From: Bolinopsis microptera
Taxonomy: Eukaryota > Ctenophora > Tentaculata > Lobata > Bolinopsidae
Assembly (NCBI RefSeq): GCF_026151205.1
Contig: NC_087073.1
Coordinates: 3,865,001 to 3,929,000 of the forward strand
Reading direction: 5' to 3'
Length of the DNA: 64,000 nucleotides
Shown: positions 34,454 to 46,400 of the stretch, piece after piece
Position numbering within the stretch: position 1 is the stretch's first letter
Layout: each line of letters starts with the position of its first letter
Position numbers and translations under genes: made by a program
Notes under the pieces: generated by a model
What the model was told of the DNA's origin: nothing
Databases searched by the model: none
The model's input: the letters and a program-made list of their open reading frames with translations, nothing else

Positions 34454-37400
34454 ATGGCTGAAGATGATTGCTTTGAGGGTCTCTATCATTACTTGAAGGT
34501 TCTCGGGGAAGGAAGTTTTGGAAAAGCAGTTCTATATAGACGATATTCTGATAACTTCTTAGTGGTATGGAAGGAGGTAAACGCGTTTTCAAATATCTAA
34601 ATTGGTTTTATTTTTAGCTGTCAAATCACTCATGTTTAATATTTAATTCCTTATTCTTATAAATTAATTTTAAGTATGAACCATTGTAGGTGAAGCTAAA
34701 AAGCGACAAAGAAATCCAAGCAGCGCAGCATGAGGTGGACGTTCTGTCCTTGTTATCTCACCGGAATATCGTGGGGTATTACAACAACTATGTGGACAGT
34801 GATGTTATGTACATTGAGATGGAGTATGCTAATGGGGGCACCCTTAGTCATCTGATATGTGCTCAGCAGCAGTCTTTCGCTGAGGTGATAAATTTATTAA
34901 TTTAGAGGTAAATTCAATTGCAGTTAACGGTTTTGCAGGAACCACAGTCAGTATCCCTTTTTTTATTAAATACTTTTCAAATTTTACAGAGTACAGCAAT
35001 AGATGAATATAAAATAGAATCGTTCAAAATATCGCCCCCATCTGTAAAATATGATGGGCACCCAAACACGGTAAACACATAGTGAACTATGTCCGCAGTA
35101 ACTTGGACCCATTACATCGAATTAATCTAAATCCAAAAATTTATGAAAAACTATTTAATAACAAACAAATCCATGGTGAATAACTGTGGATATATAGTCA
35201 AAATTGGTATTTCAATACGTCAAATTCCAGATACATTAGATACAGGTCTGATATGGTCATTAATGTGTGAGGTGTGCGGGTGAAGTGTGATATGATGTTG
35301 AAAGTATAGGAAGGTAGATAAAAAAAATTAATAAAACAAAAATAATAATAATATGGGGAGCAAAGAGACTAGGCTAGGCTGTTGTTTCACTATCCAATAA
35401 ACATTTCCATAGATGCTTGGTGACCTCAGCTTTGAAAACACTTGTAAACACAATCTGTCTTACCTGTAAAGGGAGTCCATTCCACAGTATATGAGTTCTG
35501 TAGAAAAATGATTTTGCCAGTGGGCTATTTGAGGTACATAAGGTGTGTGAATTCTGACTTAACTTAGGTAAAATTGATGACACAATAGACAGACTGTCGA
35601 GGTGGCAACGTCTTAGTCGAGAAGTGCCCTGATATAAAGTGAGATAGTGAGGCAGCGATACAGGAATTAAATTGTTTAGAACTTTGTGGAAAAAAATAAG
35701 ATCATTCAAGTCAAACTTTTGAGACAAAGGGAGAATGTCGACAAGCTTGCACTTTTTGACATATTGCTCAGGTGGATAACTGCGGCCCTCTTCAGACAGA
35801 ATCCATTTAATAGCTCTCTTTTGGAGACTTTCTAATTTATCACTAAGTGATTTATTACAAGGGCGCCAGATTATGGAACAATTTTCGAATTGGCTACGAA
35901 CCAGGGAGAGGTAAAGCGCCCGGCGACGTTTCTGATCAATGACAATATGGCCATCTCTTCTGACCATACCAAGTTGTTGGCAGGCCTTAGTATAAATTCT
36001 GTCGCACTGACTATTCCAACTGAGCTTAGGAGTAACATCGACTCCAAGATCTTTTTCTAACTCTACATACACAAGAGGAGAGCCATCAAGATTATATGCG
36101 AATGGAGGAGATAAAGATGGTTTTCCTGAAACAATAAGCACTTTACATTTTGCTGGATGGAATCGCATTTTGTTTCTAAGTGCCCAGTCAGAGAGATAGT
36201 CTATATCCATTTGTAAATTGGTAATATCAGAAGATGAATGTATTTTACGCCAGATTTTTGTATCATCGGCATACAAAACAATATCAGTATTATCCGAAAG
36301 GCCAAGAGGAATATCATTGATAAACAATACAAAAAGTAAGGGACCAAGGATAGAGCCCTGGGGGACACCAGAATTAACTGAGAGGGTAGATGACATCTCA
36401 TTACCAATAACCACTCTTTGGTAACGGCCTTGAAGGTAATTGGTAAGAAATTTGAGAAGTGTACCATCAATGTTATATAAGGTCTTTAGCTTATGAAGAA
36501 GGATATCATGATTTACAGAATCAAATGCCTTAGCAAAATCAAAATACACAACATGATTGATAATGTTTTCGTTAAGAGACAATGCCAGGCTATCACAAAA
36601 ATCAACCATATTGGTTGTGCATGACTTGTGCTCTAGAAAACCATGCTGCCTGGGATCAAGAAGGGTACTTGTCAAAGAAAGCAGTTTACGTTTAACAATG
36701 CGCTCAAAAACTTTCATGACTAAACAAGTAAGGGATATTGGTCTATAGTTTTCAACCTCACTTTTCTTACCTTTCTTAAATATTGGGACAACATTTGCAA
36801 GTTTCCATTCTTGTGGAATGTAGCCGCTGTTGTAGGATCCACGAAAAATGCATGTTAGAGGGTAAGCTAAACCTACGGAACAATTTTTTAGAATTTTACC
36901 GTGTATGCCATCTGGTCCCTGGGCTTTATTTGAATTAATATTTGAAAGAAGCTTACGAACATCCCGATGATCGAAGTCAATATCAAAATCAACATCATTG
37001 ACATAGGAGATGTCAGTGTCATAAAGTGAAGGATCCGAAAACTGGTTATAAAAGAAAGAATTGAAAAGTTCAGCTTGATCTTTGGGATTGAACCGAAGCT
37101 GTCCAGAATAACTAACACAATTAGGAATACGGCAGGAGTTAGATTTATACTTAACATGTGACCAAAACTTCTTAGTTATAAGCGCTGGATCATCACTATT
37201 AAAAAGATTATCTCTTATTTTGGCTGATGAGAGCCTCTTAAAATCTTTACGGCTAGTAACAAACTTTAACTCATCAGAAATAGAACCAGAAATTTTAAAT
37301 TTAGCTCTGAGTCTATCTTTTTTACGGCATGAAGAAAAAAGTTCACTATCGAACCACGGGGGTTGGAACTCTGATTTAATAATTACTTTAGGAATATGTA

Positions 37401-40400
37401 TATCAACTAAATTCATAATGCAGTCTTTAACTAACTTCCAAGACGAATCAGGATCTAGGCATTCTAGGACTTGCCAATTAATCGAGCATAATTCACGATT
37501 AACCATGTCCCAGTTTGCTTTCCTAAAATTATAGATTTTACGTTTAGGAGTTTTCTTACGGGAAAAGGAGCTTTTAATTGAAAAAGTGACAGGAAAATGA
37601 TCAGATTTGCACACGGAATGAGGATCACAGACATTCAAGTTATCGATTGTGTTATCATAATTACTGAGAAGAATGTCTAATGTATTACCACTTTTATGGG
37701 TGGGTGATGTGATCAACTGGGAAAGAGAAAGATCACTGAAAGAATCTATGAAGGATTGCTCAATAGGTACGGTACTGGATGAAGATAGCCAGTCTGTATG
37801 GGGGAGATTAAAATCACCAATAACATAGATTTTAGGGGGATTCTTTTTGGAAACTAGCTTGCGAATATAACTAACTATGACATCATGATTAGGTAACCCA
37901 AGAGTTCCTACTCTATAACAAGTACAGATTACAATACTCTCTTTGTTAGGAAAAGAAATTTTAACGGCAAGCATTTCTGCACCTAGGCTAACTGGTAGTC
38001 GGGTTGTAGTGGCGTCGAGATCAGACCGAACAGCCAAAAGAACACCACCTCCATTTTCCCTAAACTTTTTAGGGTTATTAGGATCTTGAGGATGAGTCTT
38101 TCTCGTGCGGTCATTGCGGAAGATTTCATATTGAGAAGAAGGAAAGATTTCGTTGCTAGAAATAGATTTTTTGAGCCAAGTCTCATTTAGGGCAATTATG
38201 TCAGGCTGCTCTATGTTAGCAAAGGATTGAAGTTCGGAAATCTTATTACCATCAAGAAGGGGATGGGAGGAGCTTAGGTTACTGAAAGGAATGAGACCTT
38301 GGACATTTTGGTAGAGTACAGATAGGGAGTTGGGACCTGGATTAAGCATAGAAGGATTAACAAGAGTTATCAAAAGAAAGTTAAGAGAGAAAACCCAAAG
38401 AATGAATAAAGAGACTAGACGCCTGAGGCGGCTGGAATACTTGACTCTATTCATCTTACCAGGGAGAAGAACATTTCTTATAAACCATGAGGAGATAATT
38501 ACAAAGAAAAGTTTGATGTGGGAGCAAGCAAGAAATGGTATAAGATAACGTGGGCTGTCAAGGAGTAGAGAGGAATGAATATTAGAATCTAGGGGGAATA
38601 CGGTGTTCATGGACCTAACCGTGGAGAGAAGAATTGGGAGAAAGTAAGTCATGATGAGAGAATAGAAGAGAAACATATGATTATGATAATTGTAGTTGAT
38701 GTGTGGGGTGTATGGAGACTTAAATGTGTAAATTTTGTTAGGTATAAACGTGTTGATATGTATAAGTGCATTTCTTGACTGTGTACGAGGCCTTTTGCAT
38801 GCAAAAAGACCTATTCTAAGTCTAAACGATTCATTGTCTAACATATTGGAAAATGGACAGTGACCGAATGTACCTGAAATGGGAGGCATAAAATTGAGAA
38901 AAAGATTAAATCAGAGATTTGTTTGAGTTTTAATTTTAGGCGCAACGTCTTAATCAAAATATTAAATGGAAGAAAAGATCAAAGATTTAAATTCCCAGAA
39001 GATTATTTACAACCCTGTCAAAACTGTGTTCGTTTACAACAAACTTAAGCCAAGTGGACAGTAAACCTACTCCTCTCATGTTGAGATGAAGCCAATCATG
39101 GTATAGAAGTTCATTACATGATCTAAAGTCTCGAGTTAAAAAGACTGAGAAACAGTCTAAGAACACGCAATTATTATTTAGGCATAAGTCTTTAAGTAGA
39201 TTATTAAAATCTAGAACATTCTTTGCTATGTAGGAATATAAACACTTAATAGGAAGACAACATTGGATAATTATAATTGCAGCGGGAAATAACTGCTTAG
39301 TGGTGTCAATTAATTCAGTAAGATACTTCCTAAGGAACTGAACCCCATACTTAGAATGTTTAATGTCATTTGTACCAACACTCAATATAATTTTTTCAAT
39401 ATCGTCAGCTTCTGCAGCTGCATGAGTTTTATGAAAATTATGAATGTTTTCAGTGATGTCTCTAATTTTTGCACCACTTTGAGACACATTGATTACTTTC
39501 CTTCCCCGGAATCCCAACTTATTTGTCCGTACGAATTTTGTCATTGACGTACCAAACAGGACAGTGGTTTTCCTGCTCTTCGGTTTTCTTGGAGTATTTC
39601 GGTAGTAAAGGGTTGGTGTTGAGGTGGTGGTGGGCGGCATAGGAATTGTAGTGCGGGCAATCTGCTCCTTGACTACATTTGTATCTGTCTTCGGTATCTG
39701 GCAGCGAAAAAATAAGCTATACCGAGTCCCCTTAACTGAGCTCTCTGCACGAACCTTGTGAAGACAATATTCCTGACACCCCGGTTTCATAATATACAAA
39801 CTACAGTCCTTTGGGGTGATATAGCATTTACTGTTACATCGCTTATCCCCATTTTCTGGAATTATGTCGATGGTCCTCTCAGCTCCAAATGAAACTACAT
39901 AAATACCTTGCGACTGGTCAAGAGACACCTCGTCGTCGTTGTGGTACCTAGTTGCACAAGAACCAGACTTGTACATGCTTGCTAGGCATGAGTTTAGCTT
40001 GCAGCCAAACTTGGAGTTGATATCATGCATAAGCTCTGATATCCCAGGATAATTTAAAATATCGATTGGCTCCTTAGTCGTGGTGTGTCCATTTGAGGAA
40101 GACCATACATATTCTTCTCCAGTGGAAGTGAGCCACTTTGTGGCAGTTTTCACAGCAGTTTGCTTGGCCATAAGTGTTTCAAGTTCAGACATCAACGTGC
40201 CATGTTGAACACTCTTGTTCTGAACAAAATGTGAATGCAATTCCAAGAAGTCCTCGCATTTAACAGAATTTCTCTTAAGTTTCATGACATTCTCAACACT
40301 GGCCTTGAGAGCTTTCAGCTCATTTAATGAAAACGAGTTTAAAACATTGGTAACAGAATTCAGATCCATAGTGATGTGAGGAAGAGGGAGGAGAAAATGG

Positions 40401-43400
40401 CGGTGAGGGAGGAGAAAATGGCGAAGTCAATACTGTAGCCCAGGAAGTAGATGCGTTGCTTAGGATACAAACGGTCACGTCATAGTCTCTTCTATCGCTT
40501 TGACATTGGGACCTCAAATTATTTGTTATATAGCCTAACGGCTAATATGTATAATATATATATAATAATAACCATATACAATAGTAAAATTAATTACTCA
40601 ATATTGTTTGATAATCCAAGCAGTTAAATTGTTTAAATATTAATTAGCTTTGATTGTAGGGTGGTTAGGATTTAACTGAATCTGGCCGCTACCCTTCCCA
40701 GTTCCCATCAGTTGTCAAGTCTTCCATTATTATGCAAAATATTTTAATATTATGAAGTCTTGTCATAGCTGTCAAGTGTCTATTAGATTTCCCGCCATCG
40801 TGGATACTAAGTTAATTTTTTAATTGATGACAGTTCGGTTAATTAATGGTAGTCACATCAGCCACCATGGTTCAACAACATATTTCTGATAAGTTAGAGT
40901 TGTGTACCAAGTACATTTTAACATTCAAAGCCCTACTTAGAAAGGCGGAATGCCGAATTCTCCCAGTACTCAGTAGGCATGCCAGACTTTTTAAATGCAA
41001 ATTGACAGTGTATATCTGATGGTATGCTAATGGTATGCTGATGGTATGTAGAGTCAAAGTTAAATGTATTTTACTTTTCAAGTGCTTTGTAAATGTACGA
41101 CACTACAAGCAAACTGAGGCGGCTGACTTTGTAATAACTAAGCATCAAACAAAATATTTAATATATTATGTATAATGTATATTATAATAGATACAAATAT
41201 ATAGAATAAATGTGGTCGATTAAGTTAATAGCTTCAACGTTACCAATCTAGAGTACGTGTTTCTTATACTTCAAATTTGCATCTTTAAAATAATATTAGC
41301 TAACCTTTATGCCGTAAAGCTGAGAAACCTGCTTGTGTCAAGACCCTTAGCCTTGGTACATTCACACTCACCGTGTTCTATTGTATTTACACACAAATGA
41401 TTATCTGGATTTGTGATGCTGTCTGTACAAGTTTAGGTGCTGGATCTGCTCTCCAAGCAGATCACACGCTGCACAAATCCTCTGTTTAACACATCAAATG
41501 CCATAAAATTACTGGTGTGTAATAAAGAATGTAAGTTTAAGTACGTCCTCCTAGGGAGTGTTAAAAATGTGCTCTCCGTGGATAACATAATTTGCGTGAA
41601 GAAAAGTAGATGGTACTGCCATAAACTCTTCTTCAGAACAAGAGTATAGCCTCTGTAAATTATCCTTTTCACTTTTGATCTGCCGATTCAATTGACCATT
41701 GTACTGCACGACAATCTTGATCGTTTTGATGTAAAATCATTAAATTAATCACAGTGAATCTCCGAGACAAGGTAGCGGAGATAATGTCAGTAAATTATTT
41801 TCAAGTCCAGAAAGGATCAGTGAAGGAATAAATATTCTCGGTATTCGACATAAATTGATAATAAGTTAATGACCCCGGTATTTCAGGAGGAGGTGTTGTG
41901 GTATTTTTACCAGCTGTGCTGCGCCTGTGTATACCTACATTCCAGCGGGATAATCCACAGAGACATTAAAACTGTCAACATCTTTCTCAACAAGGTTGGT
42001 AACAGCAAAACTAACCAATCAGGGAACAGATAGCAAGGATTTCTGCCAATCAGCTGTCAGAAGTGTCATCTGATCAATGACCGTGCTGCGGGGTTATTTG
42101 TCGGGTGCGCTTTTAAGTCTAAGATTCTGAGTTATAATTCAGAGAAATTAGTAAAATTATTCAGTATTTTGATGAATGGTGGGAATATTTGGTGGCAAAT
42201 TAATTCTGTTTCTAAAATTCTGATAACTGTTTGGGCGTAAACCTGTTGTAAGACTTGCTGGTCCATATTTCCAGTACAGTAAACGTGCTAAATGCTAATT
42301 CCTCACTGTAATGTAGCATTATTAAGTCTAATGACCATTACATTATAATGCAATTAAAGGCAGTGGTTATGCAGTAATTTCTTGGCAGCCACTCAATTAT
42401 GACTCCCGCGTGATTATCTATAAAACGTCAATCTGCCACGTAATATTTTCAAGGAAGTCAGGAACGTTCATTTAACATTCATGTAACATGCTTATTACAC
42501 ACATCTCATGTTCGATATAATTGTAAATTGTAATCTTCTCAGACAGGAATTCTGAAAGTAGGTGATTTTGGTATCAGTAAGATGTTGACCTCAGACAGCG
42601 AGGCTGCTGACTCTATTGTTGGAACTCCCTACTACATGAGTCCTGAAATCTGCAGGTTTGTTGGGTGCCCCACTTTTTATATCACAAAATATATTTTTAT
42701 ATCACAAAATATCATTATGGTTTTGTTTTATCCCATCCCGTGATATGACTCCAATTCTGACTATATTCTGACCATATATATTCTGAACCTATTCACTCAC
42801 TAGAACAACAAACTAACCCGAAAACCAAATTTTAATCTTCCGAATCATTATCGAGATAAAATGAGGTTAAATTTCGTCAGGTATTATTTCCTGTACTACA
42901 TTTTTAAAGATATCTTCAATAGTGATATTTTTCCTTTTTTGTCACGTTGATCGAATTCTTTTCTTAATCGACGCTAAAATAATCTTTTGGAGCATAAACC
43001 AAAGTTTAACAATGATAGAAACTCGGTTTTGAAATAAATGCGAAGCCAATGTACATACAAACAGGGTAATGGTATTTACATCAATTTTACACATTAAAAC
43101 GACTCGAAAATGCCATATGTAAGGAAGTAAGAAGAAGAAGATTTTACTCGAATAATTAAATTTTAATAAATAAAACGACAAAAAGAACTGATGTTTCTAG
43201 ACACACTACTACTATGACGTGATCACTGAACACTAATGTCTATTCTTCATCGATCACTTCCGAAGGGACCTCCTCTGGCACTGAAATAAGAATACAGTTA
43301 GGTCTCTCGCCAGACGTTAATAAAAAATATAATTGTGAAATATTCTTATATCAATATGCTCTCTCGCTGTATTTAGTGAATAATTTCAAGAGTTCTCTAG

Positions 43401-46400
43401 AAGCCGGTACGGTGAAGGACAGACCATGTTATTTACTACTCAAGGATACATTTCAATTCTAAAATGTACTTTAACATACACGTATATAGTGTATATTATA
43501 TAGTATACTTAATTATACTTAATTCTCCGGTAAATAATCCTCTGGAAATTAGCCCGTTTAAAACGCACTTACCCATAACCTCAACCTCACAAAGAGTAAG
43601 ATAACTGTTATCATTTGTTATCTTAACACCGTTCCCGTACTTGTTACACGGAATCACAAAGACAGGGGATCCGTCGTAGTTCACTTCCCCACACAGCTCC
43701 CATTCTGATCCTATACCTACCCACACCTGCAATTACTTGGGTTTAATTGGGTAATTAGGTAATTGGTTAAATGGTTAGATTTTAAGATTGAATGTTATTG
43801 ATTAGCGGGATGTACAATTTGTTGAGGATAAGGTTCAAATTACGGAAGTGTCATTGTTCCTTTACTCCTTTATTACAATTCTACATCATCGAAGTCTTAA
43901 AAACACCGACCACTGGCACCTCCCCAAAGGTAAAAATTAAAATGTAGGCAGCTTTTATTGTAGAAGCAGAAATCAATCACACTAGGATGGCTAGGATGGG
44001 GGCATTCTGATTTTCTCATCGTATTACTTTAATTTTGAAACTATTCCAATTCCCGCGTTTGTTACCTTGGCACCGTTAATTCTGTTGGAGCAGCAGTCCA
44101 GTCTGTTGTGGATCTTGATGCTCTGAATGTACTCCTCTTGATCAAGCTGCACTGTCCACCAGTTACCAGTCGCTTGAGAAGAATGGGTACAGGATTGGCT
44201 GCGGTCATTTGGTGAACATAATCAAAATGAGATTTACCTTTTTACTAACCGTGTTACTTACTTTGTTAATCAGGCTAGATAAGACGGCTAGAGATAATTC
44301 AATTTGGCCCTTCATTTGCGTCAGTTTTAAAAAATCAATACAGTCTTTTTGAAACGTTTCAGCTACTCAAATATTCCATGAGTTTAAACTTTTTCACAGC
44401 TAGTCAAAGAAACTGCCAAAATAAAAACTCATCACTCAAGGTTGGGTATAAAAGAGGCTGTATAGAGGCTGTATGGTGGCAGCGTGTAGCCGTACAGAGG
44501 CCGTGTGGAGGCCATGCCTATTGTTTTCTTACCCGGGCCATTGCTTGTTGGTGTTACCATCCACAGCACGACTTGCAACGCCTCCCCACCCTACAGAACT
44601 CTGAGAAGCAGGTCTACCCTGAGCTACGTTAGAGAATACTGGGATGTTCTTTGGCATGTTCTCTTCCAAAACTGGGTAAATCATCGTGTAAATCCTGGTA
44701 TTGGGCTACTAGTACATTATAAACATTGGGTGATGGAGGAGGGTTATAAGGACTCTTGATTAATCACTTCTAATGCTGAAATTCAGGTATAACCTACAGA
44801 CAATAATTAATGATCATGATTATAATTAAAGTATTGAATATTGATCCTACCTAGCACCTCTATCTCGCACACGTGCAGAGATTGTCCGCTACTGAGTTTG
44901 ACAGAGACTGAACCTGCCGAGAAGTTTCCACAGTTAAACTGGTAAGGTTGTTTACCCTCCTGGAACTGGATTTGTCCACATTGGTGCTCGTCAGCAAACA
45001 CCATCGCCTGGGTGGGGATTTGTTCTAAGTCTTATAAGATAACGGGTTCGAATCAAACTGCAAATTTATATATTATTAGCTTAGTAATGTTCCATTATGA
45101 GTAACTGTGTAAATTATTTGTGTGCAATCAGCGACTGAGCTACTTACCCCGTTGATTTTCTGATCACAACAAGCGTCCAGCCTGTTGTAGATGCTAATAA
45201 AGGAGATGGGGTACTTGACTCCGAAATCTCCAGCTGGTAGAGTTACTGAAACTGAATGTTGTCCTCCATTTCCAGCTGAATGCTGGCACGATTGTCTGAA
45301 ATAGTTATTTTTACAGTTTTAGTCTACCTACCCTTACCTACCTTCCCTTTTTTTGGTTCAGGGGCGCGTAACAGTTTCAATATTTTGCGATAAGATTATG
45401 GTGATGTTATCACTCTACAAAGAAGATTGTGATTCCCACAATCCTTCATCTCAATTCAATGCAGCTGCAATTCAGACAATTGATCGAACAGAAGCTCGCA
45501 AATGTTACTAAGTGCATTGACGCAATTGTGTAGTTGCAACAAATGATAACAAGTATATTAACCATTGAACAAGCACTGCGGGTAACGTTTAGTGACAATG
45601 CGTGAGAAACTGAAGATTTTAAACTTTACACAAAGTCGTTAGTAGAAATTCACCAGTACTTTAATAAACAAAAGTCCACTTACCCGCCCCACATGCCGTT
45701 TCTGTTTCCATCTATTACTCTGCTGGCAACACCTCCCCATCCCATTGAAGAGGAAGATGCTGTACCATCGGCTGCCACGTTGATAAACTTAGGAATGTCA
45801 GTTGGAATGTTCTCCTCCAAAACTGTTGATGATATTGTGTTAAGGATAAAATTTGAAATAGGCAAGTGTTTCTTCCTCCGCATGTCTACTGTTTAGAATC
45901 AATTATCAAACTGATCTTATCTATCTTACCTAGCACCTCTATTTCACACACGTGTAGAGATTGTCCGCTACTGAGTCTAACAGAAACTTGACCAGCTGCA
46001 AACTCTCCACAATCGAACTTATAGGATTGTTTACCCTCCTGGAACTGGACTTGTCCACATTGGTGCTCATCAGCAAACACCATCGCCTGGGTGGGGATTT
46101 CTTCAGTACTTGATAAATAAGGTTGGATTTATCTCTAATGGGTGTTGGCAAATATTATACTATAAATAAAACTGCAAGACTACAATGACTAGGTCACTTT
46201 TCTATGAACAGAAACCTTCCTACCCCGTTGATTTTCTGATCACAACAAGCGTCCAGCCTGTTGTAGATGCTAATAAAGGAGATGGGGTACTTGACTCCTA
46301 AATCTCCAGCTGGTAGTGTTACTGAAACTGAATGTTGTCCTCCATTTCCAGCTGAATGCTGGCACGATTGTCTGAAATAATTATTGGTGCAGTGATAATA

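Larger units (their letters stand above)
35320..40510 (-). mobile_element. Near full-length non-LTR retrotransposon (LINE) in NEK9 intron 2
   Basis: Order on the minus strand is 5' region (about 40370-40510), ORF1 (38987-40369), a 97-nt spacer, ORF2 (35374-38889), then a short 3' region ending in an ATT-rich tail near 35320-35352. Both ORFs are open, so the copy is young or selected. It lies antisense to the host gene. I could not identify target-site duplications by eye, so the exact ends are uncertain. Confidence 0.85.
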
